A DNA stretch of 64,000 nucleotides, from the NCBI RefSeq assembly GCF_017168235.1, contig NZ_JABFAO010000011.1, forward strand, positions 679,513 to 743,512. The letters are read 5' to 3'. Position numbers and translations under genes: made by a program. Positions 28,325 through 38,500 of the stretch are shown here, piece after piece. This stretch comes from Rhodococcus sp. KRD197 (GTDB taxonomy: Bacteria > Actinomycetota > Actinomycetes > Mycobacteriales > Mycobacteriaceae). Each line of letters begins with the position of its first letter. The first letter of the stretch is position 1. The notes under the pieces are model-generated. The model did no database searches, was not told the DNA's origin, and worked only from the letters and a program-made list of their open reading frames with translations.

Positions 28325-29212
28325 GAGACCGACGCGCTCGAGCATCGCGTCGAATTCGTCGCTCGCCTCGGCCTGGGTGCGCCCCGCTGCGAGGGCGCCG
28401 TTGTACACCGCGAGGGCTTCTTCCTGGTACGCCTTGTACTTCTCGAGCCACTGCTCGGAGTTGACCCGCCAGTAGCCGATGATCTCGAACTGCCGTACCG
28501 GAAATCCCAACACCTTGCGGACGTACTTTCGCACCGCACGTGAGGTCGAGGCCTCACCGGCGAACCAGACGTAGCCTTCACCGTCCGGGAGCTCGAAGTT
28601 CTCGACCGCGTTCTCGAGCACGCTCGCGCAGTCACCGTTGCCGGAGCCGACGCGCCAGTCGTAGGTCACCTCGCCTGCGGTCTCGAAAGTCTGGATGTCC
28701 CCGCGTTCGAGCACCTCGACGATGACGTGCGCGCGGGCTCCGGCCGGAAGCTGCTCGACGGCTCGTCCCAGGGCGGGTAGCCCTGTCATGTCGGCGACGA
28801 GCAACTGCCACCGCGCGGTCTCGGGAACGTTGTACCAGCGGCGCGGCCGAGTGAGCAGAATGGTCTGCCCTGCGGTGGCGCTGAGCGCCCAGGCGGATGC
28901 GACGCCGCCCTCGTGGGCGACGAAGTCGATCACCAAGCGTCCCGAAGCCGGGTCGAATCGGCGAACCGTGTAGTTACGGCCCTCCGGGATCGGATCGATG
29001 CCGTGGAACCACCACACGCCGTCGATCGCGGTCATGGCAGGTGGGCGGTCCTCGCCGTCGCGGGGGAAGAAGACGGTTACACATTCGTCGGGCGAACCGT
29101 TGGAGACGTACTGTGCGATGTCCTCGCCCCCGAACGTCACGCGCACCATGTGCGGTGTCAGCTGCGCGGCGTCGACGACCTCCGCGAACCAGCAGCCTGC
29201 TTTCTCCGTCAT
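28322..29212 (-). CDS. Siderophore-interacting protein (ferric-siderophore reductase)
   Basis: A 296-residue SIP-family flavin reductase (ViuB/SIP-like) expected to release iron from the imported siderophore in the cytosol. The FAD-binding N-terminal half carries NYTVRRFDP (RxYTVR-like motif) and IDFVAHEGGVASAWA. The NAD(P)H-binding C-terminal half has WFAGEAS and a final IIGYWR segment. It is the last gene of the unit that begins with the binding protein at 32431. Its stop codon is inside palindrome copy D. Confidence 0.92.
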   Translation of the reverse strand: MTEKAGCWFAEVVDAAQLTPHMVRVTFGGEDIAQYVSNGSPDECVTVFFPRDGEDRPPAMTAIDGVWWFHGIDPIPEGRNYTVRRFDPASGRLVIDFVAHEGGVASAWALSATAGQTILLTRPRRWYNVPETARWQLLVADMTGLPALGRAVEQLPAGARAHVIVEVLERGDIQTFETAGEVTYDWRVGSGNGDCASVLENAVENFELPDGEGYVWFAGEASTSRAVRKYVRKVLGFPVRQFEIIGYWRVNSEQWLEKYKAYQEEALAVYNGALAAGRTQAEASDEFDAMLERVGL

Positions 29213-29297
29213 TCACCGTCCTCGTTCCAGCGCTCGTACGTGTCGGTGGCCCCTCTGCTCGGGTGCTTTCGAGTCTCGCACACCGGCACATCCGCGC

Positions 29298-31121
29298 TCA
29301 CGTGTGCGAGGCCGCCGAGAATTCGACGACGGTCGATCCCCAGCCCAGTGGGCCGAACCGCGGCACGCCGCCGTTCGCCTCGGACACGAGCGCAGCCAGT
29401 TCGGCCTCGGTGCGCAGTCCTGATCCGTACAGGCACAGCCTGCGCAGGTCGTCCTCGGTGTCGTGGTCGTCGGTGGTCGAGGGATCGAGCAGGTCGGTCA
29501 CCAGGACGACGCGTTGTGCGGAGCCGACCAGAGTGCGCACGAGCAGAGCGGCATCGGCGTCGGGGAGCATGTCGACGACACCGACAGCCACAGCCAGGTC
29601 CACCGGCACTGCGAGAGGAGTGAACTCGCTGGCATCGATGCGCTGAATGCGGTCGCGGCGTGCACCGGCGACGTCGGCGAGGTTTCTCTCCCCCAGCGCA
29701 GGAAGTCCGACGAGGAAGATCTCGAGATCCGACAGTAACCGTGCCAACGTATCGGCGTACACGCCTGCGCCCTCGCCGTAGACGGCGATGCTGCGCACGT
29801 CGGTCAGGTCGATTGCGTCGGGAAGCGCTGGTGCGCGGTACACCGCCTCGAACGAGGCCTCCTCGTGATACCAAGTCGCGAAACCCGGTTCGAGTGCCTT
29901 GTCGACGAAACCGTGACCGGTTGCGGGAGAGCCTGTGCGCACCGCGTCGAGCAGCCCGAGAAATGCCATGTCCATCCGGGTGTGAATACTGTCGAATTTC
30001 AGTGACTGAGCGACGAACGCATCCTCGTCGGCGAGAAGCGATCCCATCTCGGTCAGGCCGTACCCTGCATCGGATGCCGTGAGCAGACCCATGAGCGCGA
30101 GGTGGCGCAGCAGTTTCTCCGTGGCCGATGGGTGCGATTGGCACTGCGCAGCAATGGCTTCCACCGTATCTGCTCCACCGTCGATCGCGGAGAACATCCC
30201 CAACGTCACAGCTGTTCTGATTGCCAACGGTGGCAACAACTCCGAGAGCTCGTGCAGTTTCTCGGCTGCGCCGTCCTCGCCGGTCGCGGCCGGGTCGCTG
30301 TCCGGCGCGGCCTCACGCCGCTTCCAGTAGCCGGCGATTTCGATGAACTGCTTGCCGAGCAGCTTGTCCTGCTTGGCCCAGCGTCGCAGCGGCTTGATGG
30401 TCGTCGCCTCCCCTGCCACCCACAGGTACGGCTGACCGGGTCGCCACCGAGCAGCCTGGACGGTCTCGACCAAGCGAGATTCCCCCTCGCTCTCGGACCG
30501 GTACAGCCACGTGATGTCCACGTCGGCATCGGATTTCAGGTCCTGGCGATGTGCGGGTTCGGCAACCTCTATCACCACGGTGGCGGGTAGCTCTGGGGGC
30601 AGCTTTTCGAGGCAGTGCGCGATGGCGGGCAGGGCCGTCTCGTCGCCTGCGACGAGCATCCAGTCCACACCGCGCGGAAGGGAGGACGAGTGCTTCGGTC
30701 CAGCAACGAGGATCTTCTCTCCGGGCTGCACTCGCGCGGCCCACTCAGCGGCGAGCCCGCCCTCGTGCACGACGAAGTCGATATCCATCTCACGTGCGTG
30801 CGCGTCGAATCTACGCACCGTGTACGTCCGGCTGTACTGGAACGAACCCGAGGGCCAGTCGACAGTCCCGTCCGAGGAGTTCTTGGGCACCTCGAACGGG
30901 AGCGTGCCCGTCGCCGGATCGACCGGCAACAATTTGATGTCGTCGTCGAAACCGTTGGTACACACCGGAGGCAGGTCGACACCGTCGCGGACGTGCCGAT
31001 CCATCGACGGTCCGCCGATCGTTACCCGCCGCATACCCGGCGTGACGTCCTCGACCCGCAGTACATCCATCTCACGCATGCGGATCGGAAAGACCTCGAC
31101 CTCGCGGACGGTTCCCGCCAT
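29298..31121 (-). CDS. Siderophore-interacting protein fused to methyltransferase-like domain
   Basis: A 607-residue two-domain protein. Residues 1 to about 275 form a second SIP-type reductase (RTYTVRRFDA, FVVHEGGLAAEWA, WVAGEATTIK, EIAGYWKRRE). After an acidic linker, residues from about 284 onward resemble small-molecule O-methyltransferases: a helical dimerisation region with a winged-helix pattern (ATEKLLRHLALMGLL) and then a Rossmann-like region. The SAM-binding loop is degenerate: YGEGAG near residue 450, and the usual acidic DLP-type residue is replaced in LVGLPAL. The C-terminal part may be structural or bind another ligand. It is in one operon with the aryl carrier protein and binding protein. 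Confidence 0.85.
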   Translation of the reverse strand: MAGTVREVEVFPIRMREMDVLRVEDVTPGMRRVTIGGPSMDRHVRDGVDLPPVCTNGFDDDIKLLPVDPATGTLPFEVPKNSSDGTVDWPSGSFQYSRTYTVRRFDAHAREMDIDFVVHEGGLAAEWAARVQPGEKILVAGPKHSSSLPRGVDWMLVAGDETALPAIAHCLEKLPPELPATVVIEVAEPAHRQDLKSDADVDITWLYRSESEGESRLVETVQAARWRPGQPYLWVAGEATTIKPLRRWAKQDKLLGKQFIEIAGYWKRREAAPDSDPAATGEDGAAEKLHELSELLPPLAIRTAVTLGMFSAIDGGADTVEAIAAQCQSHPSATEKLLRHLALMGLLTASDAGYGLTEMGSLLADEDAFVAQSLKFDSIHTRMDMAFLGLLDAVRTGSPATGHGFVDKALEPGFATWYHEEASFEAVYRAPALPDAIDLTDVRSIAVYGEGAGVYADTLARLLSDLEIFLVGLPALGERNLADVAGARRDRIQRIDASEFTPLAVPVDLAVAVGVVDMLPDADAALLVRTLVGSAQRVVLVTDLLDPSTTDDHDTEDDLRRLCLYGSGLRTEAELAALVSEANGGVPRFGPLGWGSTVVEFSAASHT

Positions 31122-31148
31122 CGAAAAAACTCCTCTTGTTCGTGTTGT

Positions 31149-31376
31149 TCAGTACTCGCCCAGCGCAACGGCCACCCAGGCCGACACGGTCGGATCGGCT
31201 GCGAGCGTAGGAAAGTCGACATCCGGTGCACCCGCAGACCGCCATCGCTCCACCAACCCCATGATTCGGATGGAATCCAAACCCTCGTCGAGCAGATTCA
31301 TCTCGTCACTGATCGACGAGCGCGGCTGATCGAGGGCGGTGGCGATATCACCGATGACGGTCTCGCGGGTGAGCAC
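31149..31376 (-). CDS. Free-standing aryl carrier protein
   Basis: A 75-residue carrier protein resembling the C-terminal ArCP domain of EntB/DhbB. The phosphopantetheine attachment residue is Ser35 in GLDSIRIM, preceded by the acidic NLLDE helix start; FPTLAADPTVSAW is the typical fourth helix. The GTG at 31376 has an AAGGA site; the longer frame to 31409 lacks one. It should accept DHB from the AMP ligase at 45.0-46.6 kb and donate it to the first condensation domain of the NRPS. A phosphopantetheinyl transferase is not encoded in the window. Confidence 0.88.
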   Translation of the reverse strand: MLTRETVIGDIATALDQPRSSISDEMNLLDEGLDSIRIMGLVERWRSAGAPDVDFPTLAADPTVSAWVAVALGEY

Positions 31377-31414
31377 AGTTCCTTCTCTTTTCTGATACTG
31401 GGCAAACACTTCTG

Positions 31415-32431
31415 CTACTGCGCGAACGTTTCCTCGACCAGGTCGAGGGTTCCCATGACGCCGTCGTAGTCGGGGCGGTAGCTCGTTGCGGGGAGCTCGT
31501 AGACCTGGTTCTCCGCGAATGCGGGCAGCGAGGTGTACAGCGGATCCTGCTGCAGCTGCTCGAGGGAGCGACCGGCGACCGGAACGACGAACATCACCGG
31601 GGCATCGCCCACCTGCGTGAGTAGTTCGTTGCTGATGATGAACGAGTCACCCGAGCCGTAGAGCTCCGGGTTGTTCGCCTTGGTCATCACGTCGTCCGCC
31701 TCGAAGCCGACGCTGGCGAGCAGCTCCGGCAGCGCCGCGGTCGGCGGGATGAACGCCGGCTCGTCGGTGGCGAGGGACAGGAAGTAGGCAACCGGAGCCC
31801 CCGGAACGGTGATGGACTCCTTCACCTCGGCCACCTTGTCCTCGTAGGCCTCCAAGAGGCCGTCGACCTTGTCGCTCTCGCCGGCGGCGTCGGCCACGGC
31901 TTCGAGCTCGCCCTGCCACGTATTGACCGAGGACGGGATCAGCACCGTGGGCGCGATGGCTGCGAGCTGGTCGTAGGCCTCCTCTGCCAGCACGGCGGAA
32001 AAGCCCTGCCCACCTCCGATGATCAGGTCGGGCTCGGCCAGCGCGATGGCCTCGATGTTGAGGGTCTCGCCGGCGGGCAACTCCTCGGTGCCCTGCGCCT
32101 CGGCCTTCTCTGCCCACTGGGGAGGGAAGCCGCCATCGAGATTGGTGACACCGAGCAAGCGTGTGTCGGTGATCGCGATCGGAGCGTCGAGCGTGAAAAG
32201 GTACCCGGCGAGCCCGGCCGAGAGCACCGCGATGCGCTGCGGTTCCGCTGGAACGGTGATCTCGCCGCGGCTGGTCTCGACGGTCCGAGTGTCACTGCTG
32301 TTCGCCTCGCCGGTGGCGGTATCGGGGGTGTCGTCGCTGCCGCACGCGGCGAGTCCGAGGGTGACGGCAGCAACTGCGGCCACCGCGACGATCCTGCGCA
32401 AGCCGCGTCCGCGGGACTGTGAATCTGACAC
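31415..32431 (-). CDS. Iron-siderophore ABC transporter substrate-binding lipoprotein
   Basis: A 338-residue periplasmic-binding-type protein of the FepB/FhuD class. It has a lipoprotein signal with basic SRGRGLRR, a hydrophobic stretch and lipobox LAAC with lipidated Cys30. The mature part has IAVLSAGLAGYLFTL and an AEPDLIIGGG segment typical of TroA-like folds. The GTG at 32431 is eight bases from AAGGA, which decides against the ATG at 32452. It heads an operon with the aryl carrier protein and the two reductases. No FecCD-type permease or ATPase is encoded alongside it. Confidence 0.92.
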   Translation of the reverse strand: MSDSQSRGRGLRRIVAVAAVAAVTLGLAACGSDDTPDTATGEANSSDTRTVETSRGEITVPAEPQRIAVLSAGLAGYLFTLDAPIAITDTRLLGVTNLDGGFPPQWAEKAEAQGTEELPAGETLNIEAIALAEPDLIIGGGQGFSAVLAEEAYDQLAAIAPTVLIPSSVNTWQGELEAVADAAGESDKVDGLLEAYEDKVAEVKESITVPGAPVAYFLSLATDEPAFIPPTAALPELLASVGFEADDVMTKANNPELYGSGDSFIISNELLTQVGDAPVMFVVPVAGRSLEQLQQDPLYTSLPAFAENQVYELPATSYRPDYDGVMGTLDLVEETFAQ

Positions 32432-32494
32432 TGTAGATCCTTTCGAGATCATCGTTCTAATCCCCGGTCGGCGTTCTACCGACTCAGCAGGAAG

Positions 32495-32513
32495 GAAGCT
32501 TAGGCGAACCTAT
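32495..32513 (-). promoter_or_regulatory. IdeR-like iron box upstream of the binding-protein operon
   Basis: The sequence TAGGCGAACCTA matches the right-hand core of the IdeR/DtxR consensus TTAGGTTAGGCTAACCTAA (14 of 19 by eye). It lies 64-82 bases upstream of the binding-protein start, just after the NRPS stop. It implies repression by iron-loaded IdeR. Confidence 0.65.
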
Positions 32514-32528
32514 CCCAGAATGGGGGTG

Positions 32529-35500
32529 CTACGTTTTCACACCCGATCGGTCGATGAGCTCCGCAACCGCCGCGACAGTCTGTCTGCTCAGCAGTTCGCC
32601 GACATCCACACGTACCGACAGTTCGCGTTGCAGCCGCGAAATCAGACGCATCGCGGCGAGTGAATCTCCACCGCAGTCGGCGAACCCGTCGTCGCTGCCG
32701 ATCTCGTCCAGGCCCAGCACCTCGCGGTAGATCGCCGCTACCAACCGCTGGGAGGGCGTCGACAGACTCGCGCCGCCGGCGCGGACAGGCGGTTCGGGAA
32801 GCGCAGCGCGGTCAAGCTTGCCGTTGACCGTGAGCGGGATGTGGTCGACGGTGACGATCTGGGCAGGTACCAGGTGCGCGGGGACTCTGCTACGCAACTC
32901 GGCCCGCAGGTCTCGGGTCACCGGCGGGTCGCCGTCCACCACGTACCCGATGAGCCGGGCGACGGGCCCGTCCGACAACACGTTGGCGGCAGCGCGGGCC
33001 ACTCCGGGAAGTGCCTCGAGCGCCGACTCGACCTCCCCCAGCTCGATGCGGATGCCCCTGATCTTGACCTGCCGGTCGACGCGGCCGAGGTACTCGACAC
33101 GGCCGCCCGCGAGGTAGCGCACGAGGTCGCCGGTGCGGTACATCCGCTCGCCGGTGCCATATGGATCCGCCACGAACACCGAGGCAGTCTGTCCGGATCT
33201 CCCTCGGTAGCCGTGCGCTGCGCCATCGCCGGACATGTAGAGCTCGCCTGCAGCACCGACGGCCACCGGCCGGAGTCCGGTGTCGAGTACCCGCGCGCAG
33301 GCGTTCCGGACCGGCCGGCCCAGGCAGGGTGTGTCGCTCTCCGCCACAGCCGAGCCCATCGCATTGATGGTGAACTCCGTCGGACCGTAGAGGTCGTAGC
33401 CGTCGACGCCGTCCTGCTCGCGTAGCCGGGTCCACAGTTCCTGTGGGACGGCCTCGCCGCCGAGCATCACCAAGACCGGCACATGCGCGCCCGACGCCAC
33501 ATCACCGTCCAGCAGTCCACCCGCGATGAGTTCTCGTGCGTACGACGGTGTCACGTTCACGACGTCGATTCCCACCTCGCGGTAGTGCTGGACCAGGCTG
33601 ATCGGGTCTGCCCGCGCTGCCTCGTCGATGACGTGCAGGTGGTGGCCCGCCAGCATCCAGAACAATTCCTCCCACGACATGTCGAAGGAGAACGAGACCG
33701 TGTGCGCGATGCGGAGTTGCCGCCCACCGACTTTTCGTTCCGTCCGCTCGAAGATCTCGGTCCGATGGTTGTGGAACATCGTGGTCAGACCGCGGTGCCC
33801 CACCTGGACGCCCTTGGGCTTGCCGGTCGACCCCGAGGTGTAGATCACGTAGGCCGCTTGATCGGCGTGCCGCGGTCCCTCGACTCGACATGCCGGAACC
33901 TGCGGTGCGGGATTGTTGCCCGCGAGAATCGCGCTGACCTCCGGCGACCACAGGTCGACGACGTTCAGTGCGGAAACACCGGCGGTGACCTCGAAAACCC
34001 GATCGGTCTCGGCGCCCGCGACGATCACGGTGCGCGCCCCGCTGTCCTCCACGATCTCCTGCAGACGCGCGGACGGGTGCCCGAGATCGAGCGGGAGATA
34101 TGCTGCCCCGGTACGCATCACGGCGAAAATCGCCGCGACATGATCGGCGATACGCGGCAACAGCAGCGCAACCACGTCGCCGGCACCGACACCCGACGCC
34201 ACCAGACACCGACCGAGAGCGGTGACGCGTCGGTCGAGTTCGCCGGCGGTCCACGTCTCACTGCCGCACGTGATCGCCGGGGCATCGGGCGTCGCTGTCG
34301 CGCGTTCGGTCAGTAGCGTGTCGATGCTGCCCTCCGGCTCACCCGGCCCCGGCACCCGCATTCGGGATGCGGTGAGCGGCGTGGCCTCGAGGTCATCCAG
34401 CCCGCGACCGGTGTCGGCGATCGTTTCCACCTCGCACAGTGCACCGAGCATCTCCAGCATCGTCTCCAGCACCCGTTGTGCAGTTTCGTCGTCGACGAGG
34501 TCCGGACGGTTCTCGACGGTGACTTCCATTGCCCCGCTACGGCTTCGCGGGTCGACGTCGAGGGTGATCGCGTAGTGCGTGGCGTCCGTGGCCTCGGCCG
34601 CGGTGATGCCGGCGCGGCTGAGAACATCGAACCGTTCCGCGTCGCCTCCGACGTTGCGGAATACCAGGAGCGTGTCGAAGAGCGAGGCGAACCCTGCGGC
34701 CCGGGAGATTTCCCCGAGCCCCATGTGCTGGTGCGGGATCAGGGCGCCCTGCGCGGTGAACACCTCACGGAGCAACGCCCTGGGCGAGGTGGACGGCCGC
34801 GCCTGCACCCGCACCGGCACGGTGTTGAGCGTCAATCCGACCATGCGGTCGACGCCGGGAACCATCGGGTCACGCCCGGCCACTGTGGATCCGAAGACCA
34901 CGTCCTCGCGTCCGGTGATCCGGCGAAGCGTCAGTCCCCAGGCCACGGACACCACCGTCGAGACGGTGACGCCATTCTCGGCGGCCAACCTCGAAATTGC
35001 GTCGCGGGTAGCGTCGTCGAGTGCTCGCGTGTGCAGATTCGGCAGCGTCATCGTCCCCGGTTGCGCTTCGGCGGCGATCGACGTCGGTTCGGCCAAATCG
35101 GCGAGATAGTCGGACCACTCCTGCGCACCTGCCACGTCGTCGTGGGTGGTGAGTTGCCGCAGGTGATCGGTGAAGTCGGCGGGCGCATCGAGTACCCGCT
35201 GCACGACGGCCACCAGCTCGTCCTCGCTCGTTCCCGCAGTCACCAGCATCTTGGCAACGCCGAACATCACGAACAGCTCCGAGAACATCACGCCCTGCGA
35301 CCATGCGTCGGTGAGCAAGTGGTGCTGGGTGACGATCAGGTTTTCGGTGCCGACCGCATCCTTCGCAATCACCATGCGCAGCAGTGGGCCTCGACCGAGA
35401 TCGAACGGCCGAGCGAACTCCTGCGCCGCGAGCTCGTCGACATCACTGGACGGCACCGACGCAATATCGACCGCTACCGGTGCGATGATCGCGATGGGGT

Positions 35501-38500
35501 CGTCGAGCACCGAATGCGTGAACGCCGCAGCGAGATTGGGGTACCGCTGCAGCAGCGCAGCCGTCGCGACTGCGAGGGCAGACCGGTCGATGGTCCCATC
35601 GAAGGTGAACCGATGCTGAACGTGATAGTTGTCCCCGCCGTCGCCGGGCCCGGTCGCGGACTGGAAGTACATGCCCCGCTGCAACGGTGTCAGCGGAAGC
35701 ACCTGCTGCCAACCCGGGTGGTCACGATCGAGGAGCGCACGCGCGTCCTCGTCCAGTTCGACCAACTCCGCCTGCGACGCGGGCTTCGGAGCCGATTGCT
35801 CGGCACGGCCGACGAGTTCGGCAAGCGTGGCCGCATCGAACACGTCGGCAACGGAGAGGTGCACTCCCCTGGCTGCGGCCGCAGATACGAAGCGCACGGC
35901 CGCGATGCTGTCTCCGCCGGCCGCGAAGAAGCTGGTCTGCGGGTCCACGACGGTGCCGAGCACCTCGGTGGCCGCAGCGAGAAGTGCACTCGATTCCGAG
36001 ACCTCCACGGGCGAGCTGGGCGTGGGTACAGGGAGGGAGTTGCGATCGAGCTTGCCGTTCAATGTGCGTGGCAATGTCTCTACGACGGTGATCGACTGTG
36101 GCACGAACTGATCCGGCAGGGTATCGGCCAGCTGGGCCCGCATCGCTGCCGTGTCGACTCTCGACGGATCCACTCTCGACGGATCGACGACTACGTACCC
36201 GAACAGCCGCGCCGAGCCGTCGGCGATCTCGGCCACCTTCGCCGCTGCGTCGCGGACACCGCCCAGCGCTCGCAGGGCGGTCTCCACCTCACCGAGTTCG
36301 ATGCGGAATCCGCGCACCTTCACCTGATCGTCGGTGCGGCGGAGGTATTCGAGACGATCGCCGCGGCGACGAACAGCGTCGCCTGTGCGGTACAGCCGCC
36401 GACCGGGCCGATGCGGGTCGGCGATGAACCGCGTCGCCGTCTGCGCCGGCCGGTTCAGGTAGCCACGCGCGATCTGCGAGCCGCCGAGGTACAGCTCCCC
36501 CTGCGCGCCCTCGGGGACCTCGCGAAGCAGCTCGTCCAGCACCCGTGCGTGGACGTCGGTCCAGGGCGACCCGATGGTGACCGGCTCGTCGTGCTGCATG
36601 CGGTCCGCCGTCGCCCACACCGTTGCCTCGGTGGGGCCGTATACGTTCCACACTTCCTCGCTGATCGAGGTGAGCTGATTCGCCAGCTCGGCGGGCACAG
36701 CTTCGCCGCCGATCAATGCGCGGACTCCGCCGCTGTAGGGCGTCGCCAGCAGCAACCGCCACAGCGACGGGGTCGCCTGCACGACGGTGGCCCGATAGTC
36801 GAGGATGGACTGCGCGAGCAACGCCGGGTCGACGACAGTGGCCCGCGGGACCACCACGACGCTCGCCCCGACCGTCAGCGGGCACAGCAATTCGAGCACC
36901 GCGATGTCGAAGGACACCGTGGTGACCGCCAGTAGCCGGTCACCCTGTCGAAGCCACCCGAGCGCCGTCGCCGCGTCTGCGAACGCGGCGAGATTCGCGG
37001 TGGTGACCATGACGCCCTTGGGTGTTCCGGTCGTCCCCGATGTATGGATGACGTAGGCAAGGTCATCCCCGGCGGACGGAACAGGCGGCAGAGCGGCTGC
37101 GGAAACACAGGTGGTGTCGACCGTCAGCATCGGCACGCTCATCCACTCGATGCGGTCGGCGACGCTCGTGGTGGTGAGCACGCAGACCGGTCGTGCGTCG
37201 TCGAGCATGTACTGCAGGCGCTCACGCGGATAGTCGACGTCCAGCGGAAGATACGCTGCCCCGCATCGCAGTACCGCCAGCAGCGCGATCGGCAAGTGAC
37301 GGCCGCGTTCGACGGCGACCCCGACAACCGAGCTCGCGCCCACTCCGCGCGAGGTGAGTTCGCGTGCAAGCGATTCGACCTCGGCACCGGCCTCGGCGTA
37401 CGTAACCTCGTGACCGTGGGCCACAATTGCAATCTCGCTCGTACGTTCCTGCACCTGAGTCAGGAACCGGTGGATCACCGACTGCGGTGGCTGCTCGCGG
37501 GTCGGTGAATTCTCGTGAGCACTACCCAACTGCGTGATCGGGCCGTCGGGCTCGCGCACGACGTGCGCAAGCGCCGCGGAGATCTCGCCGAGCAGCGTCC
37601 GAGCGGTGGCCTCGTCGAACAGGTCGGCTGCGGCTCCCAGTGCGAGCTCGACGCCCGACTCGGACTCGCGAAGCCACACCGACACATCCATGCGCGCCGG
37701 TGGATCCATCGGTTCCATCGGAGTGGCGAGGACGTCACCCAGCATGACGGGCGGTCCGAGGACCTCGTAGCCGACCATCGTCTGGAAAAGCGGATGCCGC
37801 CCGGCACTGCGTTCGGGCGCCAGCGCGTCGACCACCCGATCGAACGGAACATGCTGGTGCGTCAGGGCATCGAGACCGGTTGCGCGAATCCTGTCGAGCA
37901 GTTCGGTCGACGTCGGATTGCCCGAGACGTCGATACGATGGACGACGGTGTTCACCAGATACCCGACGGTGTCGCGGAAGCGACCGTCAGCGATGACATC
38001 TCGGTCCGACACCGTGGTGCCGAGGGGGATGTCGATGCCGCTGCCGAATCGGTGCCATGTTGCGGCCACGGCGGCTTCCAACACCATCAGCGGGCTGACG
38101 CCGTGCCGAATCGAGGCCGTTCGGATGTCGGTGGTCAATGCGTCTTCGAGTCGACGGGACACTCCGACCGACCGATATGTCGGGCGGCGAGGTCGAGAAC
38201 GATCCGTCGGGAGTTCGAGCTCCGCCGGAAGACCGTCGAGTTGCTCCGTCCAGTACTGCAGCGATTTCTGGACCTCACCGGACTCCGCCCGCGCGCGGTC
38301 CACGGACGCGAACTCGGCGAACGTGGGTGCGGTGCTGTTCTGGTCGGGTCGACGCCCTTCCCGGCGGTCGGTGTAGGCCACGGACAGCGCATCGAGCAGC
38401 ACGGGCACCGAGGCCCCGTCGATAGCAATGTGGTGGACCACGATCACGAGCGCCGACCATCCCGGGCCGCGCAGGTGCGTCGCGCGTGCCGGTACCGCTC

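Noticed and set aside
34476-36935. Long plus-strand open frame (about 819 codons) opposite the NRPS
   Set aside because: Antisense to well-conserved C and A domains; rich in Arg, Gly and His with no domain motif. Typical GC-driven shadow frame.
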